This document shows positions 1-14,900 of a DNA stretch of 64,000 nt, piece after piece. The notes below the pieces were generated by a model that did not search any database, was not told the DNA's origin, and was given only the letters and a program-made list of their open reading frames with translations. Source of the DNA: Prunella strophiata (taxonomy: Eukaryota > Chordata > Aves > Passeriformes > Prunellidae); contig JAZBQD010000027.1 of assembly GCA_036583965.1 (NCBI GenBank), forward strand, positions 3,428,687 through 3,492,686. Direction: 5' to 3'. How positions within the stretch are numbered: the first letter of the stretch is position 1; every line of letters begins with the position of its first letter. The translations under genes were made by a program, and so were the position numbers.

Positions 1-2836
1 CAAATGATATGTCAATCAGAACATATTTTTTTTGTTTCTTTGGATCTACATTACCCGTTTTACTGGAAACTGGCTAAATTCCTAATAATGCCATTTAACT
101 TCAGCAGGATTCAGTGATTTCACCTTACATTTGAGTCTGCTCTGAACTGTGCTGATGGGATGATATAAATTCACCTTTCAGGAGAGCCAAGGGGCCTCTC
201 TGTTCCCCCTGCCCCAGCCATGGTGCATCAAAGGACATGGAGTGACAGGGCTCTGCTGCTGCATGCTGGACACAGCTCAGCTGAGACACAGCAGTGCTTT
301 TAGCAGCTTTTTGATTTGACATTAAAATGATCCTGACCTAATGGTCCTTCCTGCACAGGCAGATGAGCTGAAGTGAATACAACATCATGGCTTATAATCC
401 AGTATTTATTTCCACACATCAGTTCCTCATTCACAGGACAGAACCCAGGTTTAACTAGTTGTGTAACAGCTGTTTTAAACAGGTTCTCAGTCCCAAAGAA
501 ACCCCTGAGTGACATTCACAGGCTTCACTCTTAACAGTTTTGAAAAGTCCCAAATAAGCAACATTTCATCCAATACCTGAAAACCAGATTCATTTTGGCA
601 ACCCCAACATGATTACTAGGGACAACTGTGCCCTGCAAATGGCTGATCCCTGCCTGTAGATCAGGACTTCTGATTCTTCCATCACAGTCAGAAGACAAAC
701 TTCCAATTAAATTATAGGGAGGTTCTTAGTTATTTTTGGTCCCAGGGTCTGCAGTTTTGAGAAGTGTAAGTCAAAGACATTTGCTCCAAGTTTGTCACTA
801 TTCAGCACCTGACAGACTACTGACACAGCTCCACTACTGGGAGAAGTACAACAAATCAAGCCTACCAACTACATGAGTATTTGAAGGACATCCATGAAAG
901 TTTCCATGCTGCAAAGAACGAGGGTTAAGAGACCCACTCAACACCATCAGAAACAGCTCCACATTTCACTAGAACACACCAAATACCAGACTTTAGGAAT
1001 GGAAGCATCTTGCTAAGACTTAATCTCCTGCTCCACTGCTCACCACCACCTCCCTCCCACCCACAGCACTGGCAGATTAAATATGCAACTGTACCTTAAA
1101 AACACCAACTCCACTAACACCACTGCAGCAATAAAAGACCTCAAAACCCACGAGGTAGTCCAAAGAAGCAGAGTCCTGAAGAACACCACCACAGACAACT
1201 CTCCAACAGCCATGTGGCTGGCTCAAGCCACACTGAGCACGAGCCTGGCTTTTAAACAATGCATTCTGAAGGAGGAAATCTGTTGAATGCCTATTCATAC
1301 ATACAGCACTGTAAAACAACCACCACAACTAAGAAGCAACCCTAAGTATCAAAAATGAATGCTTGCCTTTTCTCTGGCATGACATGCAATGCCCAATTAA
1401 AGATTTAAGATGTTGGGGAAGGAAGAAATCAAAGGACAAGCTATAGTGAGAGGCAGACAAAATGACACACTATCCAAATGTCACAATTCAAAACTTAAAA
1501 ATTCTGTAAAGCTGAACCCTGCTCTCAAATCAAAGATGGCCTTAATGGTAAGACAGGTGTGTTTCCATTTTCACAGGCAGCTGAATTTTTTTATTAGATA
1601 GTGGTCAGGTACAGCACCCTCAAATACTAGAATTAAATGTATTAATTTCATTTTAAGGGCTGCTGCAATTTTATTTTATTTAACTATGGGTATAATGAAC
1701 TTTTTCTAGACCATTTGCAAAGAACAGACATGAACAGGTTTCCTAAAATTACAATTCAAAACAAAAGTTAGACATTTGGGAAATAAAGTCACAAGTTTTG
1801 TGAAAGACAGCAACTTCCTGTACCCAGATGTCAGGTAACAACCTCCATTTCATCTTCAATCAAACTATTACAGTTTATGCCCTTTGCTCCCTGCTAACAA
1901 ACAACCTCTGCTGCCAGTAACTGCCAAAGCCATCTCTCATTGCTCTGCCTAACACAGTTAGTTCAGAAGAGCCAAGTGAAACTACATTTAAAAAAGAGGA
2001 AATGCAATTTCCATGCACAGGCTTGTATAAATAGGTTGAAATAAATGGGGCTTCTTCCCACCTAATCCCCTTTCTGCAGATAAATGCAGTATACCAATGT
2101 GCCAGACTTTTAAAATATAGCCCAGACTTTTGAGTTAGTACAATAGCTTTTTTCTTACCCAAGAAAAGACAAGCTTTTTTGGCTTAAGTGAATTCAACAT
2201 CTTAAAGACAGGTTTTCCTCAGTGCATATATGCACCAACTTAAGCTTTGCTTTTTTTCTTTAAATAAACTGAGAAATTCTGCTTCTCATAAAATAAAATC
2301 CTGTCTTCTGTTACTTAACAACTGGTACCACTCCTTTATTTTCTTCTTCTATAAATGCAAGTACTTTCTTGCTTTTAAAACTGTACTTTCTATTCTAAAA
2401 AAGTCTTTTTTTAAAAGATGTTACCAATCTTTTAGATCTGTTTTCAGAAGAGCCCAGCAAAAATGCCCAATATTGCCAGTTTCCTGAAGTACACCTTTGC
2501 ATAACATCTTCCCATTATAAAAGTCAACTTTCTAGCCCAAACCCACTTAAATAAAGTTTTAAATATATAGTGCCAAATTTCATATTTACAATATAATCTG
2601 AAGGCAAATAGAAATCTTTTAAGTTGTGCTTGTACATGCTGCAGTTATTAAATCTACTTGGAAAACTACATGCTACCTTCTGGCTGATCACCTTAACCCC
2701 TTCCTGACAGGTTCTGATGTTGTAATTTGCAGCTGCCCAGCATTCTAACCTCCTCTCTCATCAAGTAGGTAAAGTTGGAAAGGTATAAAACATTTAAGGA
2801 CACTTCAGCATGTGAGTCTTCTCCATGTCCTGTTGT
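1..2836 (-). other. HOOK1: HOOK1 3' UTR and immediate downstream sequence
   Basis: No coding signal follows the HOOK1 stop. On the minus strand AATAAA hexamers occur at about 2335-2340, 1590-1595, 1670-1681 (two overlapping) and 405-410, so several poly(A) sites are possible. The mammalian HOOK1 3' UTR is around 3 kb as I recall, so the longest UTR may run past position 1. The sequence is AT-rich with no clear transposable element. Which site is used cannot be told from sequence alone. Confidence 0.55.
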
Positions 2837-2995
2837 TTAATCAGCTGTTGCACCTGGCACTTTAACAGTGAGGTTCCTCCTGGTGTTGGTGACGTGACGC
2901 TGCTGCGCCAGGAAGGAGCGGCCAGGCCCGGCCCCGCAGCTGCCACTGCTGCCCACCAGCCTGGCTTCCATGCCCAGCTTCTGCAGACTCAGGCT
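2837..2995 (-). CDS. HOOK1: HOOK1 terminal coding exon 22
   Basis: Residues 664-715 and the TAA/TGA-type stop at 2,837-2,839. Begins [13 protein letters not shown], has a Gly/Ser-rich variable piece, then [20 protein letters not shown]. The upstream acceptor uses an unusual TTG-rich pyrimidine tract (CAA-rich on the plus strand, about 3,000-3,030). Confidence 0.97.
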   Translation of the reverse strand, partial: SLSLQKLGMEARLVGSSGSCGAGPGRSFLAQQRHVTNTRRNLTVKVPGATAD

Positions 2996-5900
2996 CTGCA
3001 ACAGTTCAACAACAACTTCAACAACAGCAAAAACAGAAGGAAAAAAATTACCCACCCTGCTCATGCTTCCTTAGTATGCACACAGAATTTTTTCCGCTGT
3101 ATTTCTTAGGTTAACTAAGATTTAACAGGCGCATGTAGCAAAAGGCGTTTCAAAAAGTGAATTTCTGACCCACCTTGTTGTACCATGCAGTTACAATCAG
3201 CTTTTCCTCATAGTCACGTAGCTTGGCTATTTTGTATTCATTCTGCAAGGACACAAATCTCAGTTAAAACACAAATTTTATCTGCATAAACTTGCTGCAG
3301 TCTGCTGAGTGAAATAAACACAGGCAGCAGAAATGCTTCAATACACCAAATAACTACAAAGCCTAAAAGTATAAACAAAGATACTTCCATAAAAAACTGA
3401 GAGATAAATATCAGCCTGCTTTATGAAGAGGCTAAAGAACACAAGTTGCAGTTAGAAACACAAATGGAACTTGGAAATGTACTCTGAGGGTTTGTGTGTG
3501 GAAATACACAAGAGGACTGCTGTGTATCAGAAAATCTATAAATAATTTAGTAATTTTTCACCTGAAAAGAATGTACCTCCAGTGACTGGCTAATTGCTAT
3601 TATATAATATACTTCCCTAGTACTCATTACATAAAAGAAATGTGAGGCCACAGCATTTATACTCAGACCTATCAGCCTACTGAATCATGCTGAGGAATTG
3701 CTCAGGCAACTATTCCAAATAGTCCCATCAATATTGCTGTGAAACTCAAAGCATTTCCCCATTTTTTTCTGATGTTTGGACTATTGTCAACAATCTTTTC
3801 AGAATTTGAGCTGAGCAGATTTTACTGAATCACTAGGAAACAACATCTTGAATGCCTAATATCAGAAACAGAGTATATCAGAAGTTATTTTTAAATACAT
3901 GCAAAATTTTTACCTCTAGTGCTTCAATTTTTTTGTCTTTTTCCAATATCTGTTTTCTGAGCAACATAATTTCTGCTGATGCTGGATTTAACTTGGGGTC
4001 TAATGTTTTTATCACCTGGACAAAACAAAACAAGAGCACTGCAAGTCAGTTTGATTCTCAACAGCTCTGCATCTCATCTGCTCAAAGGAGGAATCTGAGA
4101 ACAGGCTGGGCACTGGTCAGGCTGTTATGTTACCCTGTACAACAGAGAGCAAAGGGTACAAAGGAATCCTTACTGCATCTCATGCTCAGCCCAAAACCTA
4201 TTTATTCTCTCAGACTTAACTGACTGCAGTTGAACAATCTGACTAAAAATGCAACTTCCAGCTACTGCTTTAATTGGGAGGTGGAGACACACACACTCAA
4301 TCTGTTTAACAATTTATGAGGGAGGAATGCATATGTTCAGAAACATGCCACTCACATTCCTTGCTTTTTCAAGGTACATTTTATATCTTTCTTCCATTGC
4401 TTTCATATCCTCATCTTTTTTTCGCAAAGCTGCTTCCAGCTCTCCAATCTTCTGGGCTGTTTACAGAAATTATCAACAAAGACATACAAAATAAAAACAG
4501 ACATGGTACTTCCAGGGCTTCTGTGTTCTCTTGATTTCACCATCCCTCAAACAGAGAACAATGTAGAAGCTAGAAGTTTAAGTTTAGAAGCTTTAAGTTC
4601 TTATTTTTGTTTCAGCTGTCCCACCTGACCCTGAAATCCCATTTTGCAGAGCACTGTTCAACAAACCTCATCCCCCCCAGGATCCTCTCCCTGCCCACCA
4701 CCACACAAAACCCCTCCATACCCCCCAGTTCAGATTTAAAGCTAAGCTGTAGCAGAAAGCCTCATCCAGACATCTATCCCACAGTCCAGTGGATATGGGA
4801 CTCATTTCAGAAGAAACTTAACACAGTCTTATTAAAAAAATACAAAAAAAAAACCAAAACCACCCCACAAAACAACTCACGGTTCTGACTGTCATCAGGC
4901 TGGAGCTCTGCAAGATCAGCCTCTTTCTTCTGTAACTCATCATGAACCTCATTCAACTTTTCCCTGTGAATGAAAAGTTGGGCTAAGGACTGAGCTCACA
5001 AATAATTCCAGGTTTAACAGCTGGAGGCTTAAATTTCACAACAGAAGTACTTAAATAACTATTTTAAGCTCTAGCACTTCTTTAGGGTTTGAATAGAAAT
5101 ATTAATATCATAAAAGCTGTGACTTCTGAGTTGATCCTCCTTTAGTTAAAACTAGGAAAATTAACAATTAAGCCCCTCCAGCATCATCTTAGGAAGAACT
5201 ACATGCTGAAAGGACTGGGAATATTTCAGAGAAGTGGAATACACTTTGAGTGATGGTTTTAGCAGTGTGTTGTAGAATCAGAACAGTTAAAATGCTGGTA
5301 GTGATGAAGGGACAGTGAAGTGGTACTGGTAGCTCAAGATCATCATGGTCAGAATAAACAAAACTACAACACCAATATTTAACTCACTTTATGCATAATT
5401 CTCAAATCAGTGGCTTGGAAAAGCAAGGCATCCCTACCAAGATTTAAGCAGTTCCTGTGCTCTATTCAGTATAAATAAGCTATTGTGGATGTAAGTGCCT
5501 TACTTACATGTGTGCTGCCAGTTTCTGCTTCAGGTTGCTGGACTGTGAAAGAAGAGAGTTAAAATTCAGCTGTATTTCAGTATTTCATACCATACAACAT
5601 TCAAGTGCTCTTGCAAATCAGCTAAGAATGCTCAGCATAACTAAATAAGCCAAAGCAAATAAATCATTGAATGATAAAACCAGGGACTTTGAAAGTAAAG
5701 TAGAAAGGTTACAGTTCCATAGAAGGAATCACATAAAACATGAGCTTTTCAATTGAACTACAGTTGATATGGAGGTATTTCTCAGATACACTTAAAAATA
5801 AGATGCTAAACAAAGGACTTGATGCTAAACTGGAGGACTTCAAACAAAACTGGCAAAATGTTTCACTTACTCCTTCAGTCTTGGATCCCTGCTCCTGTAA

Positions 5901-8900
5901 AGTCTTCTGCAGATCTTCAATCTGCTGCTGTAATCCTCCAATACGCTCTTCATTGAGCCTTTTAGGAAGAAAACACAATTATTGCCCATCTAAACAGTTC
6001 ACAGACAGATTTTTCTGTTTCATTAGTTGCTCAGAGGGTCTACCCAACATGATTTAAGCCACAAATAAACTGATTTCAAATGCTTTTAGTTTGACTGGAA
6101 CTTCTGCAGAAACAAACACATGGAGCTTTATTGAACATTTTATAATGAAATTCCTATAGCCATTTTAAGTTTTGAGAAAAAGTAACTATCAAAAACTTTC
6201 CTATTCTAACAAAATTTTTTAGCATTCATTGATAGAAAATTCATGGTCTAACAGTCTGAATTTCCAGAAATAGAGTTCACATCCATTCTTGGATGTGGCC
6301 TTTGGTCTACCAATAATAATTCAGAGTGAAAAAGAGTGTCCTGTAAGCAACACTTCCTTCACATTTAAACCACTTTCCTTCTTCCCTGCTTCACAATCCT
6401 TCATTTATGATTACACTGGTGAAAGAAAAGGCTCCTACACTACAGATGCAAGGCACAGGTCACTCTGAAACTCCAGAGATCACTTTTTGCAGTATTTTAA
6501 GATGCAGTTTCACCTTTTCTCAGTTTCCAGCTCGTTCACTGTCCGGTGCTTCTGCTCCAGCTCTTCCTGGAGCTCTGCAATCCGTTCATTTTCTGATCCC
6601 TCCTGTTTCAGCAGGAGCATCTTATTTTCATGCTGCAGTCGAATAAACATTTCTCTGAAGCAAAAACAACAAAAAAAGGTCACTGTTAATTAAGAAGGTG
6701 ACTAAGAGGAGGAAATAATAGTCCTGTTCACTCCCCCAACCTTAAAGTGAGCCAAGCAAGTTGTGCTTAATAATGTAACTGGGGTAACAATGCAATTCGT
6801 TATTAAAAGGTAACAAAATGTTTGAAAACTTTAAGATACATGAGCAGAGTTTTAAATTGTCACTCCAAACCCAGATTTATATAAAGCAATCTGATATGGT
6901 TTTAAGAAAAAGGCAAAGTAATTTTAGTATGGGGAAATAATTACTAACACCTATATGGGGGCAAAGCAAGGAGTGGGATAGAGAATCACATTGATGAAAA
7001 TATGAAAATACTAAACTTTCACAGAGGCATTGTCAGTGCCCCACCTATGAACACCCCAAACAACCTCAGCCTTTGGGTCTCACCTATATTCCACTGGCAG
7101 AATTTCAGCAGCAAGGTTCTCATGGCTTTTTTCACCTGAAACCACATGAGGGGTTTAATTTAGCACACTGAAAGAAACCTGTAATCCAAATCAAGAGTCT
7201 CTGAAGATAAAGCAGTACCTGTTTGACTCAGGTGATCCTGCTGCATCTGTGCACACCGGAGCTCCTCATTTGTCTCTCTTAATGCATCACACTGCACTAT
7301 CAGTCTCTAACAAGACACATTTGAGATGGAATTAGGTCAGGCTGCACCACTTTTAAGACCAAATAACATTAATCAGAAGTAATAATGACACATGCAAATT
7401 TTAGGCTGGTCTTGATGATCTTGGAGATCTTTCCCAACCTTCATAATTCCATGATTCTATATTTTGTTCTATATGTGAATGCACATGCACAGGGCACTAA
7501 ACTTCATTTTTATGGTGGCACTTCCAAGAAGTTCTCCTCAAGCAGAGGATCTGAGAGAGATTTATGTGCTCAAATAAACACTTAAAGGTTAATAAACACT
7601 TACTTCTTTTTCCTTCATTAAAGCTTCATATTTTTCTTCGAGACGCTTCATTTCAAATGCCAACTTATCAGCTCTTTTGGATTCTTCAGACAGTTTGTTA
7701 TGAAGCTCCTGGACCTTTTCATAAAAGCATTATTTAGCACAGGAATGTTGCAAGATGTTACTTTAAAAAGCTACATTAAAACAGTGCTTCCTGCCCAATT
7801 CAGCCAAAATAAAACAGCTGGTTCCTCAAGCCTAAGGAAGCACAGATGAAATGGGGGCCTCTGTGTTTTGGGGGGTTATATTGATTTTTGATTAGTTGGT
7901 TTTGTTTTTTTGTTTTTTTATTTAACTCTTTCTAATTCCTACATAATTTAAAATAAAACTTCTAATTTTCATTAAGAATAGTAAGAATATGAGAATATAA
8001 GAATATAGTAACAGGACAGGGGGAATGGGTACAAATTGAAAGAGAACAGGTTTAGATCAGGTTGTGAGGACAAGATTCTTTACTGTGAGGGTGGTGAGAC
8101 CCTGGCACAGTCTGTAAAGGGAAGTTGTGGGTGTCCCATCCCTGCAAGTGTTCAAGCTCAGTTTGGATGGGGCTTGGAGCAACCTGGGATAGTGGAAGGT
8201 GTCCCTCCTCATGGCAGTGGAATGAGATCCTCTTCAAGGTCCCCTTCCAAGCCAAACCACTCTATAATTCCATACAAAGGATCTCAGTAACAGCTGAACA
8301 ACCTTCCCCATGCACACAAATTACCTCAGTCAGAGTAAAGAAGAAAAGCCTGCAGACTATGGACTCTCACATCAGTTGAGAGAGCAACTACAGTTAAGCT
8401 TGCAAGTTTAACAAACAGGGAAAAACCCACAAGGGAACGGCAGGGTGTGAATGCGTTTTCACAACTCAGAAATTCCAAAAGGACAATGCGGGGTTGTTAA
8501 GGTGTTCCCAGCTACCTGGGGAAAAGGAACCTTTCAAACACAAGTGCAGCTCTACCTGTCTCTTGTAGGTTTCCAGCTGGGCTCGTGCTGCGTTGGCTTT
8601 CCTGAGCTCATCCTCCAGACTGACAGTGTTGTGCATGTACATCATGTTGGTCTCCTGCAGGGACTTGACCTGCCTGCGGAAATCGTTCAGGTCCTGCAGC
8701 TTCTTCCGGTACACTTCCACCGTCGACTCCAGCTTGCTTGCCTTGTCTGCAGTAGCCCTTGAGGTATCAACAGCAACCAAAGGAAAGATTACAAAACTCA
8801 AACTCTGCTGATACACACTATTTTCAAAGAGAGATGTGACATGCTTAGCAGCAGTTACATTTCACTGCTTTATTTTTAAATGTATAATCGACACAAACTT

Positions 8901-11900
8901 GCTTATAAAAACTGAAATCAACCAGCCTTCAAGTGAGACTGACAGTCACATGCCAGAAAGGGTTAGTGGGTCAAAAATCCCTGAGGAATTCTGTGGCACC
9001 ACAACATCCTGTGCTAGACAGCCACCTCAAAATACTGGTACCTGGTATGATCTCACTGGGAGATTATTCAGAATAAGAACATAACTGCTCTGTGAAAATG
9101 ATCACTGGCAGATACTCCCAAGACCTGTCAGCTGATCATTAAAAAAAATCTACATGGTAAGAAAACATTGGGACCATAATCTTAAAATTAATTTTAATAT
9201 CTGTGTTTATTATCTACATTCGTATCTCGCCAGAAGCTGGTACAAGAAAATAATGGAAAAAATCTACAGCCAGGATTTGTTTCAGATGTTATTTAAGAAT
9301 CATTACGTTAAACACCTGAAACCATTTTTCTTTCCATGTTTTATTCATATTATTTTATGAACAGCAGATCTGCTTTCACAATACAATTTATTTTGGATAT
9401 TTCTTGGGTGGTCTGGTATTTAATACAGTTTACACAAGCTGGAATGTTACACTGAATTCTCATGAAAGTTACTGTGTGTTTCATCTTCATTTTGTTAATG
9501 ATCTCACTAACCCAAATCTGGCCTAGAATGCTGACACCAGAAGCTAGGCTAAAATTCTAGCTGTATATATGTTTTTCTACATGAGAACTTCCATTTTCTG
9601 TCCCATATGAAGAAGTTCTGTAGTCATTAATTCTGCTTCACAGACAAATTCCATATGTTATTCTTGACAAACAATGGAGCCTTTCCCTGAAAGCCTGCAC
9701 TTCACCTCTGCTTTGCCAAAGAGTTTGTTCAGGTAAGATATGCAGAAGTAACAACTCAAAAAAATCTTGTTAAATCAAATCCTTGGATTTAGCCATCAAA
9801 TCCTAATGTGGGTGTGTGGAGCTCTCTCTGCTACATACCTAAGAACGTCGTTTTCATCTTTCAAGGCTCTTGATTCTTCTGCCAGAGAGGTCAGTTCATT
9901 GTTTCTATGTTGCAGCTCAATCAATTGCTTTTCTAGATCTTCACAATGGACACGATAATCATCTTTTGCAGCTTCAAGCCTACCATATCAAAACCAGTAC
10001 CTTTGTTAGGAACTCATCATTACTGCACAATTTCATTCAGTACTAGAATTACTAAATATAAACAAGATAAAGGGAAAACTACTGATTTAAGTAGCTGGGA
10101 AAATGTTACAATAAACATGGAACATTTTGTTGTCTACCTGTTAAATCATAATGCATTGCACACTGCAAATTTATCACATCAGTATCAAGGAATCACATCA
10201 AAAGTGATTTTGTTTCCCAATGTGGATCACAGAAAGAGACTAAAGAAAGAAAGAAATCAGTTCAGTAGAGAGACGTGGTGGTGTTGGAGGGTTTAGGGCT
10301 TGATTTGTTGACACAAATCAGCACTCATTTTTTTGCCTTCCATCACCTTTTTCAAAGTATTAAAGGGCTATTCCAAATACAAATTGATATTTTTTACAAC
10401 AAGTAACAGATTATTTTTCTTTTTAAATATAAAGACTGTCTTTAAAATATGCTTATATAGCACTAGACAGCTTTTAATGCAAAAGAAACTAAGATGGAAA
10501 AGCCCCAAAGAGCACCAGAAATTTTCAGAGTGCATTAGTCAAGTGAGAGATTTTGGGGGAAAATTATTTCATACCTGAAGTTTTCTTCTTGCAACTGTTC
10601 CAGCTGCAACTGTGCACTAAAATACTTTTTTGCAACCGCAGTATTTGGATCATCAAGAGAGTCATCTAATTGCTCTAGTCTGTCATTCATAATCTCATTT
10701 TCTGACATCAAGCTGTTTTTCTCATCCTGGAGGGCAGCCACCTAGCACAGATAAAACAGCATGAACACTGTAAGACCTGTCCAAAGAACTGAAGCAAGAC
10801 AGCAATACATCACCAAATTAGTTTATGAAAAAGGCTGAGCGTTTAGAAGTTTTAGAATGTAGTTTACAGAGCACACTTAAGCATACAGATGCTTTAGTGT
10901 ATGACAGTTATGAAGCACTAAAGGAAAAGTCCTTCTAAATAAAAAGACAAATTTCTGTAACTGAAACCACGGTAAAAAGGCAGACAAAGTGATATGGAGA
11001 GAAACTGCTACTTCCATTAAAAACACCATGGATGCTGTACAAAAAACTCTGAGTGTTGCTGCAACAAGTGTCCATCTTGCCTGTAGTTGACAACCAGAAG
11101 CAGCAGGGCACGGGCAGCAGCCCAGGCTGCCGTGCTGAGCGGGGATGGCTGCGGGAAGCGGGGTCGGCCCAAGCGCACACGCACGGACAGCCTGGCCAGC
11201 CTCGGGGGAGCATGCAACCCTGGCAGCACACACACGGCTACCCGTGTCACAGCTAAGCACAGGGGCTACAGCACTTCACTGATGGCAGCCAGCTTCACAG
11301 CCACAAGGATTAAGAGGATAGAACCTTTAAAGTTTGTCTAGTGAAAGCTGCTGTGTTAATTTTTACATCCTGTCGAACGTAAGAGCACGCAGCGTGTGTT
11401 AGTCGACTGCATTTAAACAGGGACAATATGCTTTTTGGGTTATGTTTTCCTGAATTATAAAGTAAACCTACCTTTCTTATACTCTTGGAAAATATCAAGG
11501 AAGACTGAGACCTTACAAGTGAATTTATTAAGAATTAGTTTAAATGAGAAGCAGTCAAGTCAGTATTACGGCTTCAAATAAATAAAAGAAAATAAAACAT
11601 ATCATGATGACATTATTAAACAGATATCATCTACAGTAGTGCAATATTAAGAAACAATTTGCTTGTGATCACTATTTAAAAATCTATCAGGCAAACAGAT
11701 GTAAAAGTCAAACAGTAATTAATCTGCCCCTTCATGAGGTGCTGGCTTTCGAGGTTCACTCCTTTTTATGTACCAAATGTCATTTACTATTTACATGCAC
11801 ACAAACACCTGTGAGGAGGGAGCACATCTGAGCCTTGCTCAGCCTCCTGTTCAAAGGTCAGCCACTCCCTAAGCATGCACAACATTCGGACTTTCAGAAT

Positions 11901-14900
11901 AATCCTGAAACATCACTCATCTCAGACTTAAAATAAACCTAAAGATCAAACTATGACACAACTCAGAGCAAGCTTACATCTTTTCTCAGTTGCTTTCTGG
12001 TAGCCTTCTCCTCTTTTTTCATTATTTCAGTGTAGCAGAAGTGGTGTCACAGTAAAGAGAAATTAGGAGAAGAGGTTTTAAAGACACATCACAGTATTAC
12101 AGAACTGTGGTGTCATTAACTCATCTGTTTATATTCAGTACCTTTCCCTTGAACACCTTTCACCTGTCCCATGCCATGTTATGAGCAACTGGCTCTGCAT
12201 CACCTATGATTAATTAATAGAGAATTCTGGAAGAAAAGCTAGGGAAAACAGGAGAACACCTGGGACTTCTCCTGCAGATTCTTCTCACAAGCATTTTTAG
12301 ATCTCTGCGTTCACTTGAAAGCCTTACTACTGCCTCAAGAGAAAAAGAAAATTAAATATCAATTCAGTTATAGCAGCAGCTTCCTGGGCATGGTGAGTAG
12401 CTCTGAGCTGCTTTAGACACAAGTATTCTGCTTTTTCAGTTGTCATTGTCAGCAAGAAATGTAAAACTGGCCTCTGCTTTTGTGGGTGTTCATTTCCAGA
12501 GGCTCTCACAGCCAGTACAGCCCTCTGGCTCCTACAAGAAGATGCCACCCAAATGTTCTCTTTGTGCAGAGCCAAATCTGACATGAATTGCCTTCCCAGA
12601 TAAAACTCTTTCTATTCTCATATTATAGTGCCATAAGAGAGGGGCTAATAAGTGATTTTTTCTTTAAAGTGTTGATTGAAATGCAAATTTCTCTTCATTG
12701 TCATGAAGTCTTCTCTCCTTTCTCTCAAGAGTGACTTGATTAACTGCTATATCCATTAAAAACAAAAATAGGCCTATTATTAGTGTTGTTTGAAAATGCC
12801 AGCAAGGATCTATTAGTTTTCATTATTTTTATCCTGAAATCTCCTCCATGTTGCAATTGTGTATGAGAAAAAGTTAGCAAGTTTTAGATAAATACAAATT
12901 TTTGTCCTTCATCAACTCCTATTGAAACAGCATGATTTTCCTATGATTAAATCTAATTGCTGTTTATGACATGAGCTGGATTTTTTGGACACAGTACAAA
13001 AGACTAGAGGACTAAGAATGAAAAGGGCAATTTTTAAAACCATGATAACGTTGTTTTAACACTACCTGCTACTAAGGGTAAACATTAACCTGAGACAAAG
13101 AGCCTTTGAGATAAGCTGGCACAGGACCTCAGCTTACACTTCCATCAGAAAACTCTTTCCAGTAATTGCATTTTGGAGCACAGAATAACTGCTTTTCCCA
13201 CACAAGCAGCTACAAATTCTCACAAAAAATTTAAACAATGCAAAATGCACTTTGCCCTTCAAAATTTCTGCATCTTAATAGCAGCACACATTAAAATAAT
13301 AAATAACTGACTGTTTCTTACCTGCAAGTCCAGCTCTTGACATCTTTGTGCCAACTCCTCTTTTTCTGCTATTGCTTCCTGAAGGTCTTCCAAGGCTTTT
13401 TTAAGCTTTCAAAAAATAAGGTAGTCAATCACTATGGACCATATTCAAAATACTCAGTTACAGCTTCTAAAATGCCTCAATTTCTTACACCCATTGTTTA
13501 AGGTGGCTGTTGGGTGCACACATTGACACACAAATCTATAAATACTCAGCTAGACCAGGATCCCTGCTCATTTCACTTGCCTTCTAAATGATTGTCACAC
13601 TTAAAAAGTAAATTATTATTATTATTATTATTATGCGTAGTAAACACAAGTTAGGCTAAAGGCACAACAAAACACAGGAATGTGCTGTCACCAATATTTC
13701 CATATCCCTTTAAAGACAAGTTCATTTTATGTGCAACACCTTGTAGAGTTCAAGTTATCAGGAATTTTCACAACCCCTTAGAAGTAACCTGAAGTACTCA
13801 GCCTGACAACACTGAGGGTGCACCCCTACCCCTCCCTGCAATGTTGGTTTGCACTGATCAGTTTCACCCCATGCAGTCATTGTGGGTTTTTTAAGAAGCT
13901 ATAGAGTAACACCTTAAATTTTCAGTTAATGAGCACTGAAAACCAGCATTTCTTCATTTAAGGGATGGTCAAATATCAACTTATTGTTCAGGCTTGATCT
14001 ACAATAGCAACACAGATCAGGCAATTACCTGCTGTTCCACTTCACTTGATGCATCACATGAGGAAGCACTTGTTACTTCCTTGCTCATGAGCTACAGAAA
14101 GAGGCCACAGGAAAAAAGGTTTAATTAGAGGTTATAGCTCTGTAAGTTCACTGTCTACTGAGTACCAACTGTATCTTCCATTGTGTTACTGCATCCCTTC
14201 AATATACCAAAGCAGATTAATAAAACTCCTCCTCATCTTGTGGCTGGTAAAAGAGTTAAACAGATCTACAGTGATTTTTACCTCCCTCCTCTCAAAATTA
14301 ATCAAGTTTGCAGTAACATTGTATTGGATGAATGTGTGATGTGTTGAAAGTATTGCCACCAGTTGACAATTTGACTTAGTCCATACTTACTAACTAAGTA
14401 TTGACTTAGTCAAACTGGAATGAACCAGAAGACAGGATTAAACTCCATTAATTTAACAGTTATTGCATTTCTTTGTGTTTAACAAAGTTAATTGCATTAA
14501 CTGCCATTAAACAAACAATGAGAACACTACTACTCAGATACAAAGATGTACAGTGTGTATTTACCAGCAATTAAAGGGCTTTACTCCTCACTCAGAAATT
14601 ACTGAATTATTTCTAGACCTCCTTCTATAAAGTTTACTTAGTCAGAAGAGAACAAACACAAGCTTTATGGATTTATTTCTACCAAAAGGACAAGTACAGC
14701 TTTAAAGACTATACAGTCAATTTAAATCTAAGTTATAAAGCTTATTACCAACTCCACTGTTACCTTGATGAGGGTGCAATTACACACCACCTTCTCTTCA
14801 GTCAGTATTTAGTTTTTGCCTCTCTCCACACTCTGCTTCACAGTCCTGAAGCTCTCAAAAGTCAGTGACTGCAGAGCTAAGCTGTGAGCTGGATCACTAA

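Noticed and set aside
11978..12022. Charged exon-like stretch ([11 protein letters not shown] before a GTAAGC donor) in HOOK1 intron 8
   Set aside because: No AG acceptor lies at a usable distance, and the 22 family exons already join in phase without it.
14371..14411. 11-base direct repeat ttgacttagtc 30 bp apart with a weak surrounding inverted repeat
   Set aside because: Short and imperfect in AT-rich intron DNA; not distinguishable from chance.
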